Assembly (NCBI RefSeq): GCF_014696135.1
Contig: NZ_JACJPP010000011.1
Coordinates: 744,001-808,000, forward strand
Reading direction: 5' to 3'
Length of the DNA: 64,000 bases
From: Nodosilinea sp. FACHB-141
GTDB lineage: Bacteria > Cyanobacteriota > Cyanobacteriia > Phormidesmidales > Phormidesmidaceae
Made by a program: the position numbers and the translations under genes. How positions within the stretch are numbered: position 1 is the first letter of the stretch; each line of letters opens with the position of its first letter. Below the pieces are notes generated by a model. It did not search any database. It had not been told where the DNA came from and worked only from the letters and a program-made list of their open reading frames with translations. Shown piece by piece: positions 25,203-34,371 of the stretch.

Positions 25203-28200
25203 ATGTCCACTGCCCACCACCATGCTGAATGGTTATCCCTAGTCGAAGCCTCTGGCCCCTTTGTCAGCCTGCCGGTGCTGCTGCAAGCCTTCCCCCAGGG
25301 GTTAGAGGCCCACGACCCCGACGCCATGCGGCGGCTGAAACTGGCCCACGAAGAGTGGGACGACAACCAGCAGGGCACTCGCCACGACCCCGCCATTCAC
25401 CGGGCCTGGGTAGAGTTTGTGCTGACCGAGACCCTGGAGCTACCGGAGGAAGTGCTGCTCAGTGGCCAGAGCATTCCAGCCGGGTTGCAGGTGACGATCG
25501 CAGAACAAGGCGAAACCCTTCGTCCCGACTGGGTGGTGGTCAATCCGGATGAGGGCCACAAACGTCGCCTCCTGGTTCAGATCTACCCCGCTAGCCAATC
25601 GCTCGAAAAGAGCGTCAAAGGCTCTCGCTGGGCCGCTAGCCCCGCCACCCGCATGATGGAGCTGCTGCACGCCTGCGATGTGCGGCTGGGGCTAATTACC
25701 AATGGAGACCACTGGATGCTGGTGAATGCCCCCAAGGGCGAAACCACCGGCTACATCTCCTGGTATGCCACCCTCTGGCAAGAAGAGAACGTTACCCTGC
25801 GGGCGTTTCGCTCTCTGCTGGGGGTGGAGCGGTTCTTTAACGTGCCTGATGAGGAAACCCTGGATGCGCTGCTGGCTCAAAGCGTCAACAGCCAGCAGGA
25901 GGTGACCGACCAGCTGGGCTACCAAGTGCGCCGGGCCGTGGAGGTGCTGGTGCAATCGATTGATCGCATCGACCAAGACCGCAACCGAGATCTGCTGCGG
26001 GGCACAACCGAAACGCGGCTATACGAGGCGGCGCTGACGGTGATGATGCGGCTGGTGTTTTTGTTCTTTGCCGAAGAGAACCAGCTGATACCGCCCCAGG
26101 AGACGGAGTTTTACGACACCTTCTACGCCGTCACCACCCTGCGGGAGCAGCTGCGAGAGCAGGCCGACCAAAACGGTGAAGAGATTCTAGAGCGCAAGCA
26201 CGATGCCTGGTGTCGGCTACTGGCCACCTTTCGAGCGGTGCACGGGGGCGTCCACCACGATGCGCTGTACATTCCGGCTTATGGGGGCAGTTTGTTTAAC
26301 CCCGATCGCTTCCCCTTTTTAGAAGGGCGCAAAGCCGACACCCACTGGCTGGAGGTAGCCGCCGACCCAATTCCGGTGAACAACCGCACGGTGCTGCACC
26401 TGCTAGAGGCGCTGCAAGTGCTTCAGGTGCGGGTGCCGGGGGGCGGTGTGGAGTCGCGCAAGCTGTCGTTTCGGGCGCTGGATATTGAGCAGATTGGCCA
26501 TGTGTATGAGGGCTTGCTCGACCATACCGCCGTGCGGGCCACGGAGCCGATTTTGGGCCTGGAGGGGTCTAAGAATAAGGAGCCGGAGGTATCGCTGACG
26601 GCCCTAGAGCAGCAGTGGCAAAAGGGCGAAGCGGCCCTGGTGGAGTTTTTGGCTAAGCAGACGGGGCGATCGCCCGCCGCCCTCAAAAAACGCATCCCAG
26701 CCCCTCACCCTAGCGCTAGCCCTGGGGGTGAGGGTGAGGGGAGTGTGGGCACCCAAGGCAATAAGCTCCTAATCGCCTGCAACAACGACCAGGCTCTCTG
26801 CCATCGCGTGCTGCCCTGGGTGGGTCTAATTCGCCTCGATACCTTTGACTACCCCACGGTGATTCCGGCGGGCAGTGTGTTTGTGACCCAGGGCAGCGAT
26901 CGCCGCGAGACGGGCACCCACTACACCCCCAAAACCCTGACGGAAGAAATTGTTAAATATACTCTGGAGCCACTGGTGTATGAGGGCGTGGCCGAGGGCA
27001 AGCCGAAGGAAGACTGGCGGCTGAAGTCGGCGACGGAGCTGCTGGCGCTGAAGGTATGCGACATGGCCATGGGCAGCGGTGCCTTTTTGGTGCAGGTGTG
27101 TCGCTACCTGTCGGAGCGGCTGGTGGAAGCCTGGGAAATGGAAGAACCCTCTTGTGGGATAGCCGTCCCGGCTGTTCAAACCCCAGGGGCAAGCCAGAGG
27201 CCCATCCTACGGATTTTGCCCGATGGCTCGCTCTCCATGGCCGAACCGGGGGAGGCCATTCTACCCAATGACCCCGATGAGCGCCTAGCCGTGGCCCGCC
27301 GCATTATGGCCGATCGCTGCCTCTATGGGGTAGACAAAAACCCGATGGCGGTAGAGATGGCGAAGCTCTCCCTGTGGTTGATTACGCTGCAAAAGAATCG
27401 GCCCTTTACCTTTCTCGACCATGCCCTGCGCTGTGGCGATTCGCTGCTGGGGGTGACGCGGCGAGAGCAGATCGAGTTTTTGCACCTGAACCCAGATAAC
27501 GAGGCGGTGCAGTTGCGCACGGTGTCGGAGATTTGGCGACCGCTGCTGGCCCAGGCGATCGCTAAACGTCAGGAGCTAGAGAGCTTTACGGTGAATGATA
27601 TTCAAGACTTGGCTCGCAAGGAGGCGTTGCAGGCGGAGGCGGAGGCGCTGACGAGCAACATCAAAATTGCGGCGGATTATTTGATTGGCGAGGCCCTGGC
27701 CCAGGCGGGCAAGACGGGGAACCTGAAGGGGGAAGACTTGGGGGTGCTATCGGGGCTGGTGACGGATGCCCTGGAGGAACCGGACGAGCAGCAACGGGAG
27801 AATAAGCTGCGACAGATACGGGAGAAGGCGCAGCGGATGTTGAATTCGGGCAAGCCGGAGGGGCAGCCAACCAGGGAGCCGTTTCATTGGGCGTTGGAAT
27901 TTCCTGAGGTGTTTTTGGAAGAAGGGGCACCGACAGGATTTTCGGCGATTGTAGGGAATCCACCATTTCAGGGGGGTGGAAAAATTTCAGATACTCTTGG
28001 GACAAATTACCGAGACTTACTCGTTCACTTTATCGCTAGGCAAAAAGGGAGTGCTGACTTATGTGCTTATTTCTTCTTGAGAGCTAATCAAACTACTCAA
28101 GTTCATGGGAACCTTGGTTTACTTGCCACAAGCACCATCGCTGAAGGAGATACTCGGAGTGTTGGACTTGAGCAGCTTTCGAATAGCAGTTTGACAATTT

Positions 28201-29387
28201 ATCGTGCTATTGCAAATAGACAATGGTACGGAAACGCAACCGTTAGAATTTCTGCCATATGGCTTAGCAAAAAGCAGTGGTTAAACAAATTCTATTTAGA
28301 TGAAAAACCTGTTCACGGAATTACGACATTTCTCACCCTGCCGGGCAAGGTCGCGGGAGAACCATTCAAATTATCAGTGAACAGAGCCAGGGTTTTCAAG
28401 GGACATAATGTTTATGGAATGGGCTTTTTTCTATCTAGTGAAGAAGCTCAAAATCTTGTAAACAAAAATAAACGCAATAACGAAGTAATACTTCCATATT
28501 TGAATGGAGAAGAACTTAACTCTAGCTCTAGTCAACCTGCAAGTAGGTATGTAATAAACTTCCGCAATTGGACTTATGAAGAGGCTTCACAATATGGAGA
28601 AGTATTGAAGATAGTTGAAGAGAGGGTAAAGCCTCAAAGGGCTAACAACAAGCGCCGTGCCCGTCGCGAGAAATGGTGGTTGTACGGAGATTATGCGATT
28701 GGTTTGGAAAAGGCGATTCAAGACATGGATAGAGTTCTTGCAATCGCAATCATAAGCGGATCCGGAGCATTTACGTTTGTGCCAAACAACCAAGTTTTTG
28801 CTCACAAGTTAGCAGTTTTCCCAATTGATGACTTCGCAAGCTTTTCCGTCCTACAATCAGGATTTCACTATTGTTGGGCTTGGAAGTACTCTTCTACAAA
28901 CCTGTCTCTCTTGAATTATTCACCGTCAGACTGTTTTGAAACCTTCCCCTTCCCCGAAAACACAGACACTCTAGAAACCATTGGCGAAACCTACTACACC
29001 CACCGCCAAACCATCATGAAAACCCGCCAAGAAGGGCTCACCAAAACCTACAACCACTTCCACGACCCCACCTGCACCGACCCCGACATTCAAACCCTCC
29101 GCCACCTCCACATCCAAATGGACACCGCCGTCGCCGCCGCCTACGGCTGGCACGACATCCCCCTCAACCACGACTTCCACGACACTAAACAAGGCCTCCG
29201 CTTCACCATCAGCGAAGAGGCACGCCGCGAAGTCCTCGACAGACTCCTAGCCCTCAACCACCACCGCTACGCCGAAGAAGTCGCCCAAGGGCTGCACGAT
29301 AAGAAGAAGGGTAAAGGGAAGGGGAAGAAACAAGCCCCAAAAAAATCTCAAACCAATGAAAGCTCTATCCAAGGCAATCTTTTTTAA
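25203..29387 (+). CDS. drmMI: DISARM adenine methyltransferase DrmMI (Eco57I/PglX-like)
   Basis: A 1394-residue N6-adenine DNA methyltransferase that marks self DNA in class 1 DISARM. The helical N-terminal half contains MMRLVFLFFAEENQLIPP. Then come GTHYTPKTLTEEIV near residue 570, SAM motif I VCDMAMGSGAFLVQVCRYL near 620, catalytic motif IV IVGNPPFQGGGK near 918, and a target-recognition region ending in CFETFPFPENTDTLE near 1245. A Lys-rich tail ends GNLF. The recognition block (about 27930-28940) is clearly AT-richer than both flanks, which suggests a swapped specificity domain. Two palindromic repeats lie in frame within the coding sequence (26701-26741 and 27151-27212). Fragments of its 3' end recur at 30020-30248 and 37004-37150. 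Confidence 0.9.
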   Translation: MSTAHHHAEWLSLVEASGPFVSLPVLLQAFPQGLEAHDPDAMRRLKLAHEEWDDNQQGTRHDPAIHRAWVEFVLTETLELPEEVLLSGQSIPAGLQVTIAEQGETLRPDWVVVNPDEGHKRRLLVQIYPASQSLEKSVKGSRWAASPATRMMELLHACDVRLGLITNGDHWMLVNAPKGETTGYISWYATLWQEENVTLRAFRSLLGVERFFNVPDEETLDALLAQSVNSQQEVTDQLGYQVRRAVEVLVQSIDRIDQDRNRDLLRGTTETRLYEAALTVMMRLVFLFFAEENQLIPPQETEFYDTFYAVTTLREQLREQADQNGEEILERKHDAWCRLLATFRAVHGGVHHDALYIPAYGGSLFNPDRFPFLEGRKADTHWLEVAADPIPVNNRTVLHLLEALQVLQVRVPGGGVESRKLSFRALDIEQIGHVYEGLLDHTAVRATEPILGLEGSKNKEPEVSLTALEQQWQKGEAALVEFLAKQTGRSPAALKKRIPAPHPSASPGGEGEGSVGTQGNKLLIACNNDQALCHRVLPWVGLIRLDTFDYPTVIPAGSVFVTQGSDRRETGTHYTPKTLTEEIVKYTLEPLVYEGVAEGKPKEDWRLKSATELLALKVCDMAMGSGAFLVQVCRYLSERLVEAWEMEEPSCGIAVPAVQTPGASQRPILRILPDGSLSMAEPGEAILPNDPDERLAVARRIMADRCLYGVDKNPMAVEMAKLSLWLITLQKNRPFTFLDHALRCGDSLLGVTRREQIEFLHLNPDNEAVQLRTVSEIWRPLLAQAIAKRQELESFTVNDIQDLARKEALQAEAEALTSNIKIAADYLIGEALAQAGKTGNLKGEDLGVLSGLVTDALEEPDEQQRENKLRQIREKAQRMLNSGKPEGQPTREPFHWALEFPEVFLEEGAPTGFSAIVGNPPFQGGGKISDTLGTNYRDLLVHFIARQKGSADLCAYFFLRANQTTQVHGNLGLLATSTIAEGDTRSVGLEQLSNSSLTIYRAIANRQWYGNATVRISAIWLSKKQWLNKFYLDEKPVHGITTFLTLPGKVAGEPFKLSVNRARVFKGHNVYGMGFFLSSEEAQNLVNKNKRNNEVILPYLNGEELNSSSSQPASRYVINFRNWTYEEASQYGEVLKIVEERVKPQRANNKRRARREKWWLYGDYAIGLEKAIQDMDRVLAIAIISGSGAFTFVPNNQVFAHKLAVFPIDDFASFSVLQSGFHYCWAWKYSSTNLSLLNYSPSDCFETFPFPENTDTLETIGETYYTHRQTIMKTRQEGLTKTYNHFHDPTCTDPDIQTLRHLHIQMDTAVAAAYGWHDIPLNHDFHDTKQGLRFTISEEARREVLDRLLALNHHRYAEEVAQGLHDKKKGKGKGKKQAPKKSQTNESSIQGNLF
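26701..26741. repeat. in-frame palindromic repeat inside drmMI
   Basis: CCCCTCACCCT (26701-26711) and AGGGTGAGGGG (26731-26741) are perfect 11-bp arms around a second palindrome, CTAGCGCTAG. The unit is translated as APHPSASPGGEGEGSVG-like text that resembles nothing else in the protein. It looks like a dispersed cyanobacterial repeat that inserted without breaking the frame. Confidence 0.65.
27151..27212. repeat. second in-frame dispersed repeat inside drmMI
   Basis: The segment opens CTTGTGGGATAGCCGTCCC and ends GGCCCATCCTAC, an imperfect inverted repeat of the TTGTGGGAT-type family common in cyanobacterial genomes. It encodes the low-complexity SCGIAVPAVQTPGASQRPI stretch in a variable loop after SAM motif I. 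The reading frame is kept. Confidence 0.55.
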
Positions 29388-29452
29388 TTTCTAGACAATA
29401 TGTAAAATCAGCTCTCTTTTTAGACAATTTATACCTTAAAGGAGATAATACG

Positions 29453-29977
29453 ATGTCCAATCAAGGGTTCCACAGGAAAGCATTTAGGGGATTTTCTGGC
29501 GGAGATTTTACAGGAGGTGGAGGCAGGAACTCTGGCTCGGATCAAATTTCAATGGGTGATATTCTAGAAAATAGTAGAAAGATAAAAGAAGTTCAAGAAA
29601 AATTAGATCAACGCAACGAAAAGAACCTTAGTGAAGAAGGTAAACTTTACCAGGAATGGACATCTTATGTTAATGACTTCACAATACCGTTAAGCGGCAA
29701 GCGCAAATTAATGTCTGGACACAACTTAAAATTTAAACTCATAGAGGAGAATAAGGCGGTTGTTGTTTGTTCAAAGGAAGACCAAGAAACTCATGTTTTT
29801 GTAACTCGAAAAACTGATGGCAAATACTATCACGTCTACAAACTCGATTCGGAAAGTGGAAATCGTCAATATCTTTTGCCATTCAAGTATAAAAGATCGG
29901 CGCAGCATTATGCTCTTCTTCTAGCACAGCTAGAAATACAGAAGTCTCAAGAGTCTTCTTCAACGCAGCCAAGTTAG
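29453..29977 (+). CDS. hypothetical protein after drmMI
   Basis: A 174-residue protein with a strong AAAGGAG ribosome binding site. The N-terminus is Gly-rich and aromatic (FHRKAFRGFSGGDFTGGGGR), followed by a charged helix (residues 40-65) and a C-terminal alpha/beta part with FVTRKTDGKYYHVYKLD. Base composition is AT-rich compared with the drmMI 5' half, so it was probably acquired separately. It sits between drmMI and the first relic of the drmMI tail. I do not recognise the family. Confidence 0.5.
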   Translation: MSNQGFHRKAFRGFSGGDFTGGGGRNSGSDQISMGDILENSRKIKEVQEKLDQRNEKNLSEEGKLYQEWTSYVNDFTIPLSGKRKLMSGHNLKFKLIEENKAVVVCSKEDQETHVFVTRKTDGKYYHVYKLDSESGNRQYLLPFKYKRSAQHYALLLAQLEIQKSQESSSTQPS

Positions 29978-30019
29978 CTCAAATGACTCGACGCTAGTGG
30001 AATACTTTTCCTCTTAAGC

Positions 30020-30248
30020 CATAGCTTTCATGACACCAAATAAGTCCTCCGCTTCACAATCAGCGAAGGCGATAAACAGGAGGGGTGCGATCGCCTCCTC
30101 GCCCTCAACCACCACCGCTACGCCGAAGAAGTCGCCCAAGGGTTGCACGATAAGAAGAGGGCCAAAGGTCAGAAGAAAAAAAGCTGCCAACAAGACTGGG
30201 GATGCTAAAGAGACCATAGCTCAAGGATCTTTGTTTCCAGATTTATAA
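30020..30248 (+). pseudogene. decayed duplicate of the drmMI 3' end, first relic
   Basis: Translated from 30020 this reads HSFHDTK, a stop, LRFTISE, then DRLLALNHHRYAEEVAQGL and HDKKRAKG. This parallels the DrmMI C-terminus (FHDTKQGLRFTISE, DRLLALNHHRYAEEVAQGL). The match is also strong at DNA level. A later frame change gives the ending GSLFPDL, similar to methylase tails. It has a stop and a frameshift and no upstream catalytic domain, so it is a remnant. A 72-residue open frame over the same bases is a by-product. Confidence 0.82.
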
Positions 30249-30305
30249 AATGAGCAATTTTCAGAATCAGGACTCTACTTCAACCATGAGAAGAGGATCA
30301 ATCAT

Positions 30306-31673
30306 ATGGATAGAGCAAAAGCGTTAGCTGGAGAAAAAGCAGGTGAGTGGGTTAAAGCTACACAACAAGAATTAACTTATGAAGCTTGCAAAGCATGGAA
30401 ACCTTATTGTCCAACATGCTACCAACCTGTTCACCTCAGAAAATCAAAAAAGATCAAAAGCTATTTTGCTCACTACGACTTTGAAAATAAAAATTGCCCT
30501 GAAAGAACCAAATACTCTCAGAAAGGTGGAGCGACATACTCTTTAGAATCTCATGATCAAGACTTAGAAGAAATTGAAACCTTTATTGAACAAATATTTT
30601 ATGGAATTAATCCATCTTATTTTCAATCTCTTACACCAGAAGGATTAATAGCAAATTCTGATTTTGCAGACCGCAGCACTAGCTGGCTTCTGGCTCATAT
30701 GGGATCTTCAGTGAAAAAGTGGATTCAGCATTACTGCAAAAACAATAGCTTTCTCAATTGGAATAATATTCAGAAAGAGACAAATTATATAATGGACTGT
30801 CTCCATATTTTATCCGATCGAGAAAGCATCTTTAAGAAAGTTATATTTTACTCTATTTCGATCTACAAGAAGGATGTAAGCCTACCAGATGAGCTTAAAC
30901 TTAAATTTGGATTATCTGACACCAATATCTCAGAAGAAATCCTCACCTCTTTAACAGCTGTGTATCTCGTAATTGATCGCTTGAGTAAGCTAATAAGTGA
31001 AGGAAGCGAAACTAACACTATTGACATTCCCGCTGTTCGAACATTTGTCGATATCAAATTTCCCGAAAACACGAAAGCTATACGCTTCAAAAGACAAAGC
31101 TCATTCGCAGTAATTCACCTCATAACTTTCTCAAGCCTTCCGATCTTGGTAGGAGCACAAAAATCTCAAGGAATTAGTTATTATATTTGCTTCAAAAAAG
31201 GTTTTGAAAATCGGTTTTGGTTTTATTACACAGAAGATGAATCGCATTTTGAGCAGAAGCAAACTATTGGCAATGAAAACGATAAGCTAAAACCTGGTTC
31301 TGGCATCATGTCAGTCTATGGAAAGAGTTCTAGAACCGCTTTGTATCGCAAAGAAGAGAAAAAGCAGAAACAGAAGAATAAAGACGGAAGGCTTTTCGGC
31401 TATCTTTTGGAGGATTCTTTAGAGATGTATATCAATGATTTAGGTGAATTATATATTAAAGGCTCTATAGAAAAGAAGCTTGAAAAAGCAATGATAAATG
31501 GAATTCAAAAGATCTTTTTTAAGAGTACTCGATATTCAATCCCATCTCTGTTGAGCGTAGGCTTCATTTCTAACAACGTCGCTGAGAAAGGAGCTCAATT
31601 GGCATTGAAGGCTGAATATCCAGATTTAAGTGAATTTCAAGCCTTGCAGAAGTTAAAAGAACTTACTTTATGA
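30306..31673 (+). CDS. CoiA-like zinc-finger protein, candidate defence gene
   Basis: A 455-residue protein. Residues 33-67 read YCPTCYQPVHLRKSKKIKS, then FAHYDFENKNC, a CxxC...H...C pattern like the N-terminal finger of CoiA-type competence/nuclease proteins, followed by an acidic helix (ESHDQDLEEIETFIEQIF). The remaining ~370 residues are AT-rich in coding and unfamiliar. I see no complete nuclease motif. It lies in the accessory block between drmMI and drmA, with a strong hairpin terminator right after it, so it is probably a single-gene unit. Confidence 0.55.
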   Translation: MDRAKALAGEKAGEWVKATQQELTYEACKAWKPYCPTCYQPVHLRKSKKIKSYFAHYDFENKNCPERTKYSQKGGATYSLESHDQDLEEIETFIEQIFYGINPSYFQSLTPEGLIANSDFADRSTSWLLAHMGSSVKKWIQHYCKNNSFLNWNNIQKETNYIMDCLHILSDRESIFKKVIFYSISIYKKDVSLPDELKLKFGLSDTNISEEILTSLTAVYLVIDRLSKLISEGSETNTIDIPAVRTFVDIKFPENTKAIRFKRQSSFAVIHLITFSSLPILVGAQKSQGISYYICFKKGFENRFWFYYTEDESHFEQKQTIGNENDKLKPGSGIMSVYGKSSRTALYRKEEKKQKQKNKDGRLFGYLLEDSLEMYINDLGELYIKGSIEKKLEKAMINGIQKIFFKSTRYSIPSLLSVGFISNNVAEKGAQLALKAEYPDLSEFQALQKLKELTL

Positions 31674-31688
31674 ATTCATGAAAACCAT

Positions 31689-31736
31689 TCTCATTTTTTC
31701 ACTTTAACTCTAATATCTAAAGTGGAAAAAATGAGA
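31689..31736. terminator. strong bidirectional-type hairpin terminator
   Basis: An 18-bp arm TCTCATTTTTTCACTTTA (31689-31706) pairs with TAAAGTGGAAAAAATGAGA (31718-31736) with a single bulge. Runs of T and A lie within the stem on both strands. It closes the CoiA-like gene and insulates the nuclease gene that starts at 31813. Confidence 0.7.
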
Positions 31737-31812
31737 AATATAGTATTTACTTGACCTGTTTTGGTTTAATTATTTCAAGTGCGCACAAGAAATCACACTA
31801 TTGCCAGATAAT

Positions 31813-33018
31813 ATGCAGCCCTATCAGGAACAGGAAGACCTTCTCAAAAGATTCATAATCGATAACAGAGATTTTGATGAACTGGAAGCTAAAATCTTTC
31901 GCTTCAACGTTTTTGAAGCCGTAGGTATGGTGCGCCAAGAAATCAAGCACTCTAACTTTCTCCAATTCCTCCTCAACCCTCTCGAAAAGCATCAACTCGA
32001 CGACCTCTTCCTCAAAAAGCTGCTCATCGAAGTCCTACGTAATGCAGAGGTTACTTCTTCAGACGATCTCGACATCGCTAATTTCTGCTTCGACGATGCC
32101 AATATTCGCCGTGAATGGCGGTACATCGATCTGCTGATTCACTCCCCCAGCAACAACTTTGTCTGCGTCATTGAAAACAAAGTTGATTCTACCGAAGGCT
32201 TCAATCAGCTCCAAACCTATCAATCCGTCATTGATCGCGAGTTTCCCTACTGCAAAAAGCTGTTCATCTACCTCACCAAAGAAGGTGACACAGCATCCCA
32301 ATCTGAGTGGCTGTCCTTGAGCTATGGCACCATCGCCAACATCATCGAAAAAATCTGCGAAGAACGCCAATCTAGCCTCAGCCCCGACATCGAAATCTCG
32401 ATGCGCCACTACGTCGATCTAATTAGGAGACACCTCATGAGCGAGTCAGACATCGCCGAACTGTGCCGAAAAATCTACAAAGAGCATCGGCAAGCGATCG
32501 ACCTTATTTATGAACATCGGCCTGATATGCGATCGGATGTCGAGGCGTGCCTCACTCAGCTCATTCAAGAATTTGCCGAACCCGCAAATCTCGATCTGGA
32601 TTCTGTTCAGGGTAAATGGATTCGCTTCGCCCCTAAAGAGTGGGACACCCTAGCATTTCAAAGCGCTTGCAGCAGCGGATGGTCGAAAAAGCAAAGGCTA
32701 CTGCTATTAGAGTTCTGGAATGATCCTCAAAGCCTTGAATTGCGATTAGTCATTGGCCCTGGTGATAAAAAATTCAAGCAGCCTATCTATCAAAAGCTGT
32801 GTGAACTCGGCATCAGTGGTCTAAAGCGCTGCAAAAACAGAGAGATCAGCTACACCCAAGCGTATGGTGTTCAAGTCCTTAACCCTACAGACTATGAGGA
32901 AGGCAATTTACAGGAACTCCAAGATAAAATCCGAGATTTCTGGCTCACTTACATCAATGGTGACCTGAAAGTAATTCGCAATGCAATATTTGAAGAATTC
33001 GAGAAAACAACAGATTAG
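31813..33018 (+). CDS. PD-(D/E)XK nuclease superfamily protein
   Basis: A 401-residue protein of the PD-(D/E)XK_4-like family seen in anti-phage islands. The N-terminal FNVFEAVGMVRQEIKHSNFL stretch carries the family's E...H...FL pattern, and the nuclease core is YIDLLIHS (Asp near residue 111) followed by FVCVIENKVDS (Glu-x-Lys near residue 124). DNA or RNA cleavage is therefore likely. I take the ATG at 31813; a TTG at 31801 would add four residues. It ends 19 bp before a zinc-ribbon gene and the two are probably cotranscribed. Confidence 0.75.
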   Translation: MQPYQEQEDLLKRFIIDNRDFDELEAKIFRFNVFEAVGMVRQEIKHSNFLQFLLNPLEKHQLDDLFLKKLLIEVLRNAEVTSSDDLDIANFCFDDANIRREWRYIDLLIHSPSNNFVCVIENKVDSTEGFNQLQTYQSVIDREFPYCKKLFIYLTKEGDTASQSEWLSLSYGTIANIIEKICEERQSSLSPDIEISMRHYVDLIRRHLMSESDIAELCRKIYKEHRQAIDLIYEHRPDMRSDVEACLTQLIQEFAEPANLDLDSVQGKWIRFAPKEWDTLAFQSACSSGWSKKQRLLLLEFWNDPQSLELRLVIGPGDKKFKQPIYQKLCELGISGLKRCKNREISYTQAYGVQVLNPTDYEEGNLQELQDKIRDFWLTYINGDLKVIRNAIFEEFEKTTD

Positions 33019-33037
33019 TTGCTCTCTAAAGATAAAT

Positions 33038-33370
33038 ATGGCTGAATCTCTATGTTATGTTTGCAACCATTGCCACCACACTATCGAAGCCTGGTCAGAT
33101 GGCAACCCCTACTACATTGACGAGACGGGAAAAAAGCAATATGCCTATCATCCAGATGCTCTATTTGACCTTTGCATAGGGAATGACTCGCCCCATCTCT
33201 GCCTATCCTGCGGCCATGAGTTTAAGATCGATTCCCAAGCCCCTATCACATCATGCTCTGAGTGTAGTTCTACCCAATTTGCTAGTACCTTCCAGCTTGA
33301 AGATCGCACTTGCCCCTATTGCAAAGCCGGCAAGTTTGCCGCTGACCCAAGCTTCTGGTGTATTTCTTAG
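33038..33370 (+). CDS. small multi-zinc-ribbon protein
   Basis: A 110-residue protein with four CxxC-type knuckles: CYVCNHCHH near residue 5, CLSCGHEF near 58, CSECSS near 76 and CPYCKAG near 93. Paired knuckles like these form rubredoxin-like ribbons. It follows the PD-(D/E)XK gene closely in the same direction and may be its nucleic-acid-binding partner. The ATG at 33038 is used; an earlier in-frame ATG at 32981 overlaps the nuclease gene. Confidence 0.6.
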   Translation: MAESLCYVCNHCHHTIEAWSDGNPYYIDETGKKQYAYHPDALFDLCIGNDSPHLCLSCGHEFKIDSQAPITSCSECSSTQFASTFQLEDRTCPYCKAGKFAADPSFWCIS

Positions 33371-33409
33371 CTAAAAGACCGCGATCTTGCTCCAAGAAAG
33401 AATTTTATA

Positions 33410-34186
33410 TTAGTACTTAAACTCGTAAAATCTGAAATCACAAACTTTTTGGAAACCTAATTTCAAATACAAGTCATAACCCTCAGTAGTTGCACCTAGA
33501 GTTACGTGTTTATATCCTTGCTGCCAGGCCTTTCGTAAGACATCGATTAAAATTGCAATCCCAAAGCCCCGACGACGGTAATTGGGATGTACACAAACAA
33601 AATAGACGCCAGCAGTATCTCCACAATTGAGTAGAGAGGCTGTAGCTATTGGGCTACCTTCAAAATAACCCACGTAATGCTGGAAAGGAGCCTGATCACT
33701 CAGGCCGAGACGCTGGAAAACTTCACTTACCCAAGCAGAGTCCTCGAATCCATGGGCAAGGATACCAGCATAGACATCTAACGATGCTTGATTCCTCACT
33801 AGCTGAACTTCCAAATCGGCTCGTTGAGGAGGAAGAGAATCAGTCTGATTTAGATCGTAGAAAAGTTGTGGTTCTTCCTCAATGAAGGTAAATTCGTGTT
33901 GAACCAATAGCGCGTCCAGCCCAGAGGGTTGGGTTGACGGAGTGATGAACCAATGCCCAAAAACTTTCCAATACTGCAACCGCTCAATAAACTTCTCGAT
34001 CTCACTTGAGACCTCATGGCTCTGGAGCTGAGTTTGCAGTACGGCATTGTAATAAGAAACAGGCGATCGAGGGACGATCCAATGGATCCTTTCGCGATCA
34101 TATTCTTCATGCTCCATGTACCTACCTATGCATAGCAGGAAGTGTCGTAAATTCTTTTCAGCGATTTGGGTCATGTTAAGCGCCAT
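33410..34186 (-). CDS. GNAT family N-acetyltransferase
   Basis: A 258-residue protein. The C-terminal half contains the GNAT core: GVYFVCVHPNYRRRGFGIAIL, where RRRGFG is the acetyl-CoA pyrophosphate loop (R/QxxGxG/A), followed by GYDLYLKLGFQKVCDF. The N-terminal half has no clear family. The substrate is unknown. It is convergent with the zinc-ribbon gene and stands alone, so it may be passive cargo or a modifier with a toxin-like role. Confidence 0.8.
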   Translation of the reverse strand: MALNMTQIAEKNLRHFLLCIGRYMEHEEYDRERIHWIVPRSPVSYYNAVLQTQLQSHEVSSEIEKFIERLQYWKVFGHWFITPSTQPSGLDALLVQHEFTFIEEEPQLFYDLNQTDSLPPQRADLEVQLVRNQASLDVYAGILAHGFEDSAWVSEVFQRLGLSDQAPFQHYVGYFEGSPIATASLLNCGDTAGVYFVCVHPNYRRRGFGIAILIDVLRKAWQQGYKHVTLGATTEGYDLYLKLGFQKVCDFRFYEFKY

Positions 34187-34371
34187 AGGGCATACCTAAA
34201 ACCTCAATTTGATGCGTCACGTATCGCCAACGCATCTTGTAGATAAATACTACTTCTTACTTAATACCTGATAGTCTACGCTGATGAACGATCGCTTCCC
34301 CAGCATCGAAGTCTCCACCGACGCTGCCTGTGCTGAAGAAGCCATGGGGTAGCAAGTTAAATAGCAGCAAC

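Noticed and set aside
34321-34360. GCTGAAGAAGCC near 34333 as a third drmMI tail relic
   Set aside because: Only 12 bases match and the surrounding translation does not follow the tail, so chance is likely.
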